From Actinomycetota bacterium (GTDB lineage: Bacteria > Actinomycetota > Acidimicrobiia > Acidimicrobiales > Ilumatobacteraceae): a stretch of DNA of 8,928 bases. A program made the translations under genes and the position numbers. Under the pieces are notes generated by a model. The model was given only the letters and a program-made list of their open reading frames with translations. It was not told where the DNA came from and did no database searches. Of the stretch, positions 1-6,545 are shown piece by piece (position 1 is the first letter of the stretch; each line of letters begins with the position of its first letter). The stretch spans positions 1 to 8,928 of the forward strand of contig WLTJ01000049.1 in the NCBI GenBank assembly GCA_009705435.1. Reading direction: 5' to 3'.

Positions 1-390
1 CGCAGTACCTGGAAAGTTGTCACTAAAACCCAACCAACTGCGGCGCAATGGGATGATCTTGCTTTTGCTTGGCAGGTATGTGCTGTGGTGAGTTCTAATG
101 CCATCGTGTTTGCCAAGGATCAACAAGCTTTTGGTATCGGAGCGGGTCAACAAAATCGATTGGACTCAGCACGAATTGCAGCCGAGCGTTCAGCTGGACG
201 AGCACTTGGCGGAGTGTGCGCAAGTGACGCATTTTTCCCATTCCGTGATGGGCTCGATGCCACGGCAGCGGCTGGAATCAAAGCTGTGATTCAGCCCGGT
301 GGAAGTGTGCGCGACGAAGAGGTCATTGCTGCCGCCGACGAGCATGGCATAGCCATGGTCTTTACGTCGGAGCGCCACTTCAAGCACTAA
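1..390 (+). CDS. purH: Bifunctional purine biosynthesis protein PurH (AICAR transformylase / IMP cyclohydrolase), 3' part only
   Basis: The reading frame is open from base 1 to TAA at 388-390, so this is the last 129 residues of a protein usually near 520. PurH adds the final purine carbon from 10-formyl-THF to AICAR and closes the ring to IMP in the cytosol. The part seen belongs to the C-terminal AICAR transformylase domain. Family hallmarks are visible in order: a WDDLAFAW segment near the left edge, SSNAIVFAK, GIGAGQ.NR, ASDAFFPF.DG, a Gly-rich IQPGGS.RD, EVIAAADEHGIAM and the terminal RHFKH. The position before SN, often Lys (VKSNA), is Ser here; the Asn is kept. The GTG at 85 is an internal Val codon, not the start. 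metF follows 26 bp later in the same direction, so the two one-carbon genes may share a transcript. Identification is firm; the N-terminal half is not visible. Confidence 0.97.
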   Translation, partial: RSTWKVVTKTQPTAAQWDDLAFAWQVCAVVSSNAIVFAKDQQAFGIGAGQQNRLDSARIAAERSAGRALGGVCASDAFFPFRDGLDATAAAGIKAVIQPGGSVRDEEVIAAADEHGIAMVFTSERHFKH

Positions 391-404
391 TAGTTTTTGC
401 CCTC

Positions 405-410
405 TAAACT
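405..410 (+). promoter_or_regulatory. Candidate -10 hexamer (TAAACT) for a leaderless metF transcript
   Basis: TAAACT fits the actinobacterial TAnnnT -10 pattern and ends 6 bp before the metF ATG. This would place the transcription start at or next to the A of the start codon. No convincing ribosome binding site lies between purH and metF, and no clear -35 is seen. The site gains weight because metF, the aldehyde dehydrogenase, mdh and deoD all show the same arrangement. Confidence 0.4.
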
Positions 411-416
411 GTCCTG

Positions 417-1277
417 ATGGCGCGCATCTCCGACCTCATCGCTGCTGGTCGTACTTACTCCTTTGAATTTTTCCCTCCGCAGACTCAGGCAGCCCAAATG
501 TCACTGGGTCGCGCCATCGCCGAACTCTCCCCCTTGGCTCCGAGTTTTGTCAGCGTGACATACGGTGCAGGCGGCAGTACGCGCGAACGCACTCGTGAAG
601 TTGTGACCTGGGTGCGCAAAGAAACCGATATCACGCCGATGGCCCATCTCACATGCCAGGGTCATCGTCGTAGCGAAATCAAAGAGATCCTTGATAACTA
701 TGCCGATGCTGGCGTCGAAAATATCTTGGCTCTTGGGGGTGACGTGCCATTAGATGGGGAAGTTCAGCCCAGCGACTACACATTCGCCAGTGATTTACTG
801 GACGACGTTCTTGCGGACGGACGTTTTTCAGTGGGTGTTGCAGCCCACCCAGAACATCATCCGCGATCACCAGATCGCGCAACTGATCGCCGATACTTAG
901 CAGCCAAACTTGGCAGTTCAGATTTCGCTATTACACAATTCTTTTTTGAGGTCGATGTTTATGTTCGCATGGTTGATGAACTGCGGGCCTTAGGTGTGGA
1001 TAAGCCCGTGCTTCCAGGGATCATGCCGGTGACCAACAAGAGTCAGATTTTGCGCATGGCAGCGATGTCAGGTGCCGCTTTTCCTGAATGGCTAGCCCAG
1101 CGCTTAGAAGCCTTCGAAGACCCCGAAGATATTCGTCGCGTCGGTGTTGAAGCAGCGACTGAGTTAGGCCAAGCGTTGTTAGACGCTGGTGCTCCTGGAT
1201 TGCACTTTTACACCTTGAACCGCAGTACGGCAACGCGTGAGATTTATGCCAACTTGGGTCTTCCCATCGAGCAATAG
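417..1277 (+). CDS. metF: Methylenetetrahydrofolate reductase
   Basis: A 286-residue flavoenzyme of the MTHFR family, reducing 5,10-methylene-THF to 5-methyl-THF for methionine synthesis in the cytosol. The length fits the short bacterial catalytic form (about 290) without the regulatory domain of eukaryotes. Motifs in order: FEFFPP at 16-21 with the catalytic-type Glu17; VTYGAGGSTRERT at 47-59; AHLTC at 76-80; LALGGD at 104-109; TQFFFE at 173-178 with the folate-contacting Gln174; PGIMPVTN at 200-207; and HFYTLNR at 263-269. The segment usually written ALRGD reads ALGGD, so the Arg that contacts flavin in the E. coli enzyme appears to be Gly107. ATG 417 is chosen because it sits just before the conserved N-terminus. 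No Shine-Dalgarno is seen, and a leaderless start is likely. An aldehyde dehydrogenase gene follows after 32 bp. Confidence 0.96.
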   Translation: MARISDLIAAGRTYSFEFFPPQTQAAQMSLGRAIAELSPLAPSFVSVTYGAGGSTRERTREVVTWVRKETDITPMAHLTCQGHRRSEIKEILDNYADAGVENILALGGDVPLDGEVQPSDYTFASDLLDDVLADGRFSVGVAAHPEHHPRSPDRATDRRYLAAKLGSSDFAITQFFFEVDVYVRMVDELRALGVDKPVLPGIMPVTNKSQILRMAAMSGAAFPEWLAQRLEAFEDPEDIRRVGVEAATELGQALLDAGAPGLHFYTLNRSTATREIYANLGLPIEQ

Positions 1278-1297
1278 CAAAACCTGCTGGCGACCTA

Positions 1298-1303
1298 TAT
1301 GGT
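1298..1303 (+). promoter_or_regulatory. Candidate -10 hexamer (TATGGT) for the aldehyde dehydrogenase gene
   Basis: TATGGT matches TAnnnT and ends exactly 6 bp before ATG 1310, the same geometry as at metF. No ribosome binding site precedes the ATG and no -35 is recognisable. It suggests the gene can be transcribed on its own from a leaderless start as well as by read-through from metF. Confidence 0.35.
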
Positions 1304-1309
1304 TGAGCC

Positions 1310-2737
1310 ATGACCACATACGACAAGATTTATATCAACGGTGCTTGGGTTCCTTCGCAAGGTAAGGGTGTTCTTGAAGTCACCAACTCGGCGACAGAAG
1401 AAATCATCGCCACAATCCCCGATGGAACAGCCGGTGATGTTGACAAGGCTGTGGCCGCTGCTCGGGCAGCCTTTCCGGCTTGGAGCAATCTGCCCAAGGA
1501 GACTCGCGCCGAGTACTTGATGAAGATTTACGCTGGCTTAGAAGAGCGAACACAAGAAATTGCTGAAGCAATCGCCCGTGAAGTTGGTATGCCAGTGGGC
1601 ATGTCCACGATGATTCAGGTGGGTCTGCCAAAGGGCAACTTCGCTATTGCTGCTGGCTTGTTATCAACCTATGAATTTGAGCAACAGATCGGCAACTCAC
1701 TTGTCGTACGTGAACCGCTTGGTGTCGTCGGATGTATTACTCCCTGGAACTATCCGTTGCATCAGATCGCTTTGAAGATTGCGCCTGCAATGGCTGCGGG
1801 CAACACGGTTGTTGTCAAGCCATCGGAAGTTGCTCCGATCAATGCCTTCATTCTCGCCGAGATCATTCATGCCGCTGGCGTGCCAGCGGGCGTTTTCAAC
1901 TTGGTCACTGGTGTCGGTCCAGTCGTCGGAGAAGCCATTGCTGCTCACCCTGGCGTTGACATGGTCAGTTTCACAGGCTCAACTCGTGCTGGTAAGCGCG
2001 TTGCTGTCGTGGCTGCAGAAAATGTGAAGAAGGTTTCACTTGAACTCGGCGGCAAGAGCCCGAATCTCATTCTCGATGACCTTGATGAAGCAGGTTTCGC
2101 CAAAGCCGTTGGTGCTGGTGTTGGCAAATGTTTCGCTAACTCTGGTCAAACCTGCAGCGCTTTAACGCGCATGCTGGTCCCACGCAGTCGCTTGGCCGCC
2201 GCCGAGCAGATAGCAGCTGCGGCCGCCGCTAAGTTCACCACTGGTGATCCGTTTGATGCTGCTTCACGTTTAGGACCTTTGGTTTCAGCCGTGCAACGCG
2301 ATCGTGTCAGAGGTTTCATCCAAACTGGTATTGACGAAGGTGCCACACTCGTGATGGGCGGCGCTGCAGTACCTGAAGGTCTTGACATCGGCTTTTATGT
2401 TCAGCCCACCATCTTTTCTGGAGTGACTCGGGAGATGACGATTTTCACTGAGGAGATCTTTGGGCCCGTGCTGTCGATCATTGCCTATGACAGCGAAGAA
2501 GAGGCCATTGAAATCGCTAACGACACTGTTTACGGTCTTGCCGCTGGCGTCTGGGGCAGTGATGTGGAACACGCCAAGAAAGTTGCTCGGCGACTTCAGG
2601 CGGGTCAGGTCGAGGTCAACGGTGGATCGTTTAACATCGCTGCGCCATTTGGTGGTTACAAGCAGAGTGGACTCGGACGTGAAGGTGGCACCTTCGGGCT
2701 TGAAGAGTTCTGCGAAGTGAAAGCAATGCAACTCTGA
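1310..2737 (+). CDS. NAD-dependent aldehyde dehydrogenase (substrate not assignable)
   Basis: A 475-residue soluble member of the aldehyde dehydrogenase superfamily, oxidising an aldehyde to the acid through a Cys thiohemiacetal. The catalytic set is complete: Asn147 in TPWNYP (oxyanion hole), Lys170 in VVVKPSE, FTGST at 221-225, general base Glu245 in LELGGKSP, nucleophile Cys282 in SGQTCSA, and EIFGPV at 382-387. Glu173, three residues after Lys170, matches the Glu that holds the adenosine ribose in NAD-preferring enzymes, so NAD is the expected cofactor. Length is normal. The substrate cannot be read from sequence; the flanking genes do not define a pathway, and simple formaldehyde oxidation is not implied. 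An acyltransferase gene begins 22 bp after the TGA, so the two are probably co-transcribed. Confidence 0.94.
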   Translation: MTTYDKIYINGAWVPSQGKGVLEVTNSATEEIIATIPDGTAGDVDKAVAAARAAFPAWSNLPKETRAEYLMKIYAGLEERTQEIAEAIAREVGMPVGMSTMIQVGLPKGNFAIAAGLLSTYEFEQQIGNSLVVREPLGVVGCITPWNYPLHQIALKIAPAMAAGNTVVVKPSEVAPINAFILAEIIHAAGVPAGVFNLVTGVGPVVGEAIAAHPGVDMVSFTGSTRAGKRVAVVAAENVKKVSLELGGKSPNLILDDLDEAGFAKAVGAGVGKCFANSGQTCSALTRMLVPRSRLAAAEQIAAAAAAKFTTGDPFDAASRLGPLVSAVQRDRVRGFIQTGIDEGATLVMGGAAVPEGLDIGFYVQPTIFSGVTREMTIFTEEIFGPVLSIIAYDSEEEAIEIANDTVYGLAAGVWGSDVEHAKKVARRLQAGQVEVNGGSFNIAAPFGGYKQSGLGREGGTFGLEEFCEVKAMQL

Positions 2738-2759
2738 TTCAGGGCAGACTTGGGATCTG

Positions 2760-4703
2760 ATGGCCCCGACAACTGAAACTTCTCGATCACAACAGATCAG
2801 TCGGGTGCCGTATCTCCCTGGCCTTGATGGTCTGCGTGCTCTTGCCGTGATAGCGGTGATCATCTATCACGCCAACTCGGCCTGGCTGCCCGGCGGCTTT
2901 CTTGGTGTTGAGGTCTTCTTTGTCATTAGTGGATATTTGATCACCCTGTTGCTCGTCGCTGAAGAAGAACGCACAGGGACGGTGAGTTTGCGCGACTTCT
3001 GGTTGCGCCGGGCGCGCCGTTTGCTCCCGGCATTATTCACAATGATGGTGCTATTGATCATGTGGACATCGGTGCGCGAGCGCGAATCGCTCGGTTCATT
3101 GCGGGGCGATGTAATTGCCGGAACTTTGTACGGTTCGAACTGGTTTCAGGTCTGGCAGGGTGCGGGCTACACGGCGGCTAATGATTTTGCTCCGTTGCGC
3201 CATTTGTGGTCGCTCGGAGTTGAAGAACAGTTTTATCTTGTGTGGCCTGTCATCATGCTCATCATTTTGCGCCGTGGTCGCGATTCGTTACCCCGCGTGG
3301 CGACATGGTTCGTTGGCATAGCTTTGGTGATTGCTGGACTCGTCGCAATTCTGATGCCAAGTGGGCGCATCGGCGATAGTTGTGCGTCAACGCCAAGTGC
3401 TTTTTGGAATATCGGGGACCGTTGTCTGAGCAAGATCGACTTGCTCTACCTGTCAACACCGACGCGCGCCACGGGACTACTCCTCGGTGCAGCACTCGCG
3501 ATCGTTTGGCGACCGTACGCATTATTGCGCGGTCCGATGAAACGAAAAGGCAAAATGATGGACCCAATCGCCGTATTGGGCTTGATTTTATTGGTGTTTT
3601 TAGTCGGCAAGGTACACATCGTGCATCTTGTGGGTGAAGATGGCTTACACGCTGACCCATGGTTGTTTCGCGGCGGCTTGCTGCTCACGGGTGTCGCTAC
3701 GTTAATGATTATTGCCGCAGTTGCTCACCAGAAGGCGTTGACTGGACGCATCTTGGGCAATGTGGTTTTGCGCGTGATCGGCGAGCGCTCCTACGGTCTG
3801 TATCTCTATCACTGGCCGATTTTTCAGGCCATCAGACATGAAACTGGGATTGCCCTCAAACCCCATGAGTTCCTTGTTGGTATTTTGATCACGGCTCTCG
3901 TCGCTGAAGGCTCGTATCGCCTGATTGAGTTGCCGATACGTGAGAAGCGTTTGCGGGAATCTCTTCGTTCGTTGTTGCGCGGTGGTCCACAGGCGATGCA
4001 AAGACGTAGTTCTTTCGCAGCGATCACGGCTTGCTCGTTGCTCTTGCCTGTCTTTGCTGTTGTCAGTCTGGCCACGGCTGATGAGAGGCCCAATGAAGTG
4101 CAGGCTTCGCTAGATGCGGGTGATGATGTAGTCACCGATGTTCTTGATGATTTGACCCCCGACACTTCGTTGAGCCCTAGTACTTCGCTTGCTGCGGAAG
4201 TGCCAGTTTCTACGACATCTTTTGTGCCACCGCATTATCCAGTCTTCGCCTTGGGCGACTCGGTGATGAAAGGGGCAGCCCCTACATTGGCCGAACTCGG
4301 CATCGTTGTCGACGCGGTTCAAGACCGTCAGGGAAAAATGGGCGCCGATATTTTTGTCCAGTTGCAGGATCTGGGGGTGACGATGGATGCGGTGGTGATT
4401 CACCTCGGTACCAACGGTCCGATGAGCCAGCAAACTCTTGATTCAATGATGGAGGCCGTTGCTGGTGTGCCGAGAGTTGTGATTTTGACGGGCAAGGCCA
4501 ATCGCGATTGGACAGATAAAAACAATAAGAAAATTCGCGCTCTCCCAACGGCATATCCGAACGTCGTTGTGTTGGACTGGGAATTGGTAGCGACCTTATG
4601 TGAGGGCAAATGTTTGACTGCCGATGGAATTCATCTCGATCGCGACGGCATGAAGTACTACGCCGCAGAAATCTGGAAGGCCCTTGGGCGCGAAATCCTG
4701 TAA
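2760..4703 (+). CDS. Membrane acyltransferase 3 (OafA/OatA type) fused to an extracytoplasmic SGNH hydrolase-like domain
   Basis: A 647-residue two-domain membrane protein. Residues about 18-395 form an acyltransferase_3 domain with many hydrophobic segments. It begins with YLPGLDGLRALAV and carries the family His37 in IIYHAN, FFVISGYLIT at 53-62, the R-rich FWLRRARRLLP at 80-90, SLGVEEQFYLVWP at 151-163 and YGLYLYHWPIF at 345-355. A further membrane segment at about 419-440 leads to a linker rich in Asp, Ser and Thr (441-492). Next comes an SGNH domain with GDS (nucleophile Ser501), GTN (Asn552) and DGIH (Asp622, His625). OatA-type proteins of this layout move acetyl groups across the membrane and transfer them to cell-surface glycans. 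That role is likely here, but the acceptor (peptidoglycan, polysaccharide or lipid) is unknown. Cys pairs 208/222 and 614/618 could form disulfides outside the cell. ATG 2760 is preceded by a weak GGGA 4 bp upstream. Confidence 0.92.
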   Translation: MAPTTETSRSQQISRVPYLPGLDGLRALAVIAVIIYHANSAWLPGGFLGVEVFFVISGYLITLLLVAEEERTGTVSLRDFWLRRARRLLPALFTMMVLLIMWTSVRERESLGSLRGDVIAGTLYGSNWFQVWQGAGYTAANDFAPLRHLWSLGVEEQFYLVWPVIMLIILRRGRDSLPRVATWFVGIALVIAGLVAILMPSGRIGDSCASTPSAFWNIGDRCLSKIDLLYLSTPTRATGLLLGAALAIVWRPYALLRGPMKRKGKMMDPIAVLGLILLVFLVGKVHIVHLVGEDGLHADPWLFRGGLLLTGVATLMIIAAVAHQKALTGRILGNVVLRVIGERSYGLYLYHWPIFQAIRHETGIALKPHEFLVGILITALVAEGSYRLIELPIREKRLRESLRSLLRGGPQAMQRRSSFAAITACSLLLPVFAVVSLATADERPNEVQASLDAGDDVVTDVLDDLTPDTSLSPSTSLAAEVPVSTTSFVPPHYPVFALGDSVMKGAAPTLAELGIVVDAVQDRQGKMGADIFVQLQDLGVTMDAVVIHLGTNGPMSQQTLDSMMEAVAGVPRVVILTGKANRDWTDKNNKKIRALPTAYPNVVVLDWELVATLCEGKCLTADGIHLDRDGMKYYAAEIWKALGREIL

Positions 4704-4722
4704 AATTAGACACCTTTGAGGC

Positions 4723-4732
4723 GCAATATTGC
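4723..4732. repeat. 10-bp perfect palindrome GCAATATTGC upstream of mdh
   Basis: GCAATATTGC reads the same on both strands and lies in the 74-bp gap between the acyltransferase gene and mdh, about 32 bp upstream of the mdh -10 candidate. TGAG (4717-4720) and CTCA (4732-4735) add a second imperfect symmetric layer. No T-run follows, so it is a better candidate for a protein-binding site than a terminator. A 10-bp palindrome can arise by chance, hence the low confidence. Confidence 0.25.
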
Positions 4733-4740
4733 TCAGCGTT

Positions 4741-4770
4741 TTCAGGTTGTGCTTCTCGGCGACATACGAT
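4741..4770 (+). promoter_or_regulatory. Candidate mdh promoter (TTCAGG - 18 bp - TACGAT), leaderless
   Basis: TACGAT at 4765-4770 fits TAnnnT and ends 7 bp before ATG 4778. A partial -35, TTCAGG, lies at 4741-4746 with an 18-bp spacer. No Shine-Dalgarno precedes the ATG. With the 74-bp gap, this supports transcription of mdh separately from the upstream genes, starting at or beside the start codon. Confidence 0.45.
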
Positions 4771-4777
4771 CTAGCCC

Positions 4778-5773
4778 ATGACTTTGAAAAATCCCGTACG
4801 CGTTGCCGTGACCGGTGCTGCTGGCCAAATTGGTTACAGCCTTCTCTTTCGTATCGCCTCAGGAGCGATGCTCGGACCCGATACTCCAGTGATCCTGCAG
4901 TTGCTGGAAATCACGCCGGCTCTCAAGGCTCTTGAAGGCGTCAAAATGGAACTTGACGATTGTGCCTTTCCATTATTGGCAGGTGTTGTTGGTACCGATG
5001 ATGCCGATGTGGCCTTTGGAGACGCTGATGTGGCACTTCTCGTGGGCGCTATGCCCCGCAAGGCTGGTATGGAGCGAGCAGACCTTTTGAGTGCCAATGG
5101 AGGCATTTTTAAGCCTCAGGGCGAGGCGTTGTCCCGTAGTGCCAAGCGCGACATCAAAATTCTTGTGGTCGGTAACCCCGCCAACACCAATGCTTTGATC
5201 GCTCAGCAGAATGCCAAGACTTTGGATGCCGGTCGCTTCACAGCGATGACCCGTTTGGACCACAATCGTGCGGTCAGCCAAATCGCCCAGAAACTTGCTC
5301 AGCCAGTCACCGCAGTCACGAAGATGACGATTTGGGGTAACCACTCCACGACTCAGTATCCAGACTTGTTCCACTGTGAAGTGGGCGGTAAAAACGCTTA
5401 TCAGGCTGTCAACGATCACGCTTGGGTGGATGGGACTTTCATTCCGTCTGTTGCCAAGCGCGGGGCCGCAATCATTGAAGCTCGTGGTGCATCATCAGCA
5501 GCGTCAGCAGCAAATGCGGCGATTGATCATGTACGCAGTTGGGCTCTTGGGACCGCTCCCGGCGATTGGGTGTCAATGGCGATACCGAGTGACGGCAGCT
5601 ATGGCGTACCAGAGGGTTTGATTTCCAGTTTCCCGTGTGTCTGCAAAGACGGCGTGTACAGCATCGTGCAGGGACTTGATATTGACGCTTACAGCCGTGG
5701 GAAGATCGACGCTTCGACCGCCGAACTAGCCGAAGAGCGTGACGCCGTTCGCGACCTCGGCCTCATTGGTTGA
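4778..5773 (+). CDS. mdh: Malate dehydrogenase (NAD)
   Basis: A 331-residue malate dehydrogenase interconverting malate and oxaloacetate in the TCA cycle. It belongs to the cytosolic-type bacterial group, about 330 residues. The Rossmann loop GAAGQIG lies at 13-19. Acidic Glu44 at the end of the second strand favours NAD over NADP. Substrate-binding Arg94 and Arg100 sit in MPRKAGMER, followed by GNPANTN at 132-138 and Arg164 in RLDHNR. The catalytic pair is Asp161 and His189 (WGNHS). The small-residue run GASSAASAANAA is normal for this family. ATG 4778 is 12-15 codons before the nucleotide-binding motif, as usual, and carries a leaderless-type -10 just upstream. The gene ends 5 bp before the stop of the convergent deoD, with no visible hairpin terminator between them. 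Confidence 0.97.
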   Translation: MTLKNPVRVAVTGAAGQIGYSLLFRIASGAMLGPDTPVILQLLEITPALKALEGVKMELDDCAFPLLAGVVGTDDADVAFGDADVALLVGAMPRKAGMERADLLSANGGIFKPQGEALSRSAKRDIKILVVGNPANTNALIAQQNAKTLDAGRFTAMTRLDHNRAVSQIAQKLAQPVTAVTKMTIWGNHSTTQYPDLFHCEVGGKNAYQAVNDHAWVDGTFIPSVAKRGAAIIEARGASSAASAANAAIDHVRSWALGTAPGDWVSMAIPSDGSYGVPEGLISSFPCVCKDGVYSIVQGLDIDAYSRGKIDASTAELAEERDAVRDLGLIG

Positions 5774-5778
5774 ACTGG

Positions 5779-6495
5779 TTAACTGACTGCTACTTGGCAG
5801 GCAATGCGCATCATTTGATCGACGCCCTTTTTTAAGTCCTCGTCGGAGATCCGCTCAACGTTGCCGGCGTCGGGGTCAATCACGTCGCTCACGGTCATCA
5901 TCGCCAGTGCCTGCATTCCCTTCATGGTGGCCACGGTGTACATCATCGAGGCTTCCATTTCGACGCCCAAGTGCCCGAGACGGCGCCACAAGCCAAAGGT
6001 ATTTGGGTCAGGATCATAAAACAGTCCACTGGTCACAATCGGACCGACAAAGACTCGATCGCTCACTGCGCGACTGAGTCGGGCGGCCACCTCCACTAAC
6101 GAGAATGTCGCTGTAGGGGCAAAGCCTTCCATCCCCGCATAGCGAATCGGCGTGCGATCATCGGCAGATGCGCTGACAGCAATAATCGTGTCGGCCATGC
6201 GTAGATGGGATTGCAGCCCGCCACAGGTACCCACCCGGACAAGGCGCTTGGCCCCCAACATGGCGAGCTCTTCAAAGATGATTCCCGCACTTGGGGCTCC
6301 CATTCCAGTTGTTTGCACGCTGATCGGTTTTCCTTCAAAGGTGCCTGTATAGCCCAACATTCCGCGCTCTTCATTCACCAAACGGGCGCCTGGATCAAAG
6401 AAGTTTTCGGCGATGTATTGGGCTCGGCGCGGGTCGCCAGGGCACAAAACGGCTGGTGCGTAGTCACCGGGTTCGGCTCTTAAGTGAATGGGCAT
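5779..6495 (-). CDS. deoD: Purine nucleoside phosphorylase, DeoD (hexameric) type
   Basis: A 238-residue PNP_UDP family enzyme, cleaving purine (deoxy)nucleosides with phosphate to free base and sugar-1-phosphate. Many key E. coli DeoD residues align at the same numbers: His4, Gly20 and Arg24 in CPGDPRRA, Arg87 and Thr90 in RVGT (Ser in E. coli), GVEMEAS with Glu179/Glu181 at the ribose site, and Asp204 in TVSD, the acid that protonates the purine N7. Arg215 in VERI probably equals E. coli Arg217. The Asp argues for a purine rather than uridine phosphorylase. Differences near the base site (SGLFY for SADLFY, SDVI for SDHI) leave purine preference open, including methylated or methylthio nucleosides. 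The gene diverges from the oxygenase-fae pair across 50 bp. There is no ribosome binding site, but a TAnnnT hexamer lies 6 bp upstream. Confidence 0.9.
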   Translation of the reverse strand: MPIHLRAEPGDYAPAVLCPGDPRRAQYIAENFFDPGARLVNEERGMLGYTGTFEGKPISVQTTGMGAPSAGIIFEELAMLGAKRLVRVGTCGGLQSHLRMADTIIAVSASADDRTPIRYAGMEGFAPTATFSLVEVAARLSRAVSDRVFVGPIVTSGLFYDPDPNTFGLWRRLGHLGVEMEASMMYTVATMKGMQALAMMTVSDVIDPDAGNVERISDEDLKKGVDQMMRIACQVAVS

Positions 6496-6501
6496 GTTTT
6501 C

Positions 6502-6507
6502 ACAGTA
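6502..6507 (-). promoter_or_regulatory. Candidate -10 hexamer (TACTGT, minus strand) for leaderless deoD
   Basis: On the minus strand TACTGT ends 6 bp before the deoD ATG (6495-6493). It fits TAnnnT with the same start-codon spacing as metF and the aldehyde dehydrogenase gene. No Shine-Dalgarno or clear -35 is seen. It lies 11 bp from a plus-strand hexamer of the same type, so the 50-bp divergent gap may hold two promoters. Confidence 0.4.
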
Positions 6508-6518
6508 GGCGCGCCAGT

Positions 6519-6524
6519 TACCCT
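6519..6524 (+). promoter_or_regulatory. Candidate -10 hexamer (TACCCT) for the oxygenase-fae pair
   Basis: TACCCT fits the loose TAnnnT pattern but is a poor match to TATAAT. It ends 6 bp before GTG 6531, which is in frame with ATG 6546. If used, it would make the oxygenase start a leaderless GTG and add five residues. It is the weakest of the five hexamers listed. Confidence 0.3.
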
Positions 6525-6545
6525 CTCAGTGTGCTTGCTGAGCAA

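Noticed and set aside
391..416. Possible SAM- or folate-sensing riboswitch before metF
   Set aside because: The gap is only 26 bp, too short for any known riboswitch, and no paired structure is visible.
2285..2863. 192-codon open frame on the minus strand
   Set aside because: It runs antisense through well-conserved aldehyde dehydrogenase codons and into the acyltransferase gene, and its translation shows no recognisable motif. It is a shadow frame.
4282..4713. 143-codon open frame on the minus strand
   Set aside because: It lies antisense to the SGNH domain, whose catalytic motifs are intact on the plus strand, and its composition is not protein-like.
4973..5419. 148-codon open frame on the minus strand
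   Set aside because: It is antisense to the active-site region of malate dehydrogenase, with no motif or ribosome binding site.
5490..5520. CAG/GCA-rich short repeat
   Set aside because: It encodes the small-residue run GASSAASAANAA that is normal in this malate dehydrogenase family, not a DNA repeat element.
5774..5778. Bidirectional terminator between mdh and deoD
   Set aside because: Only 5 bp separate the stops and no stem with T-runs is seen in the flanking codons.
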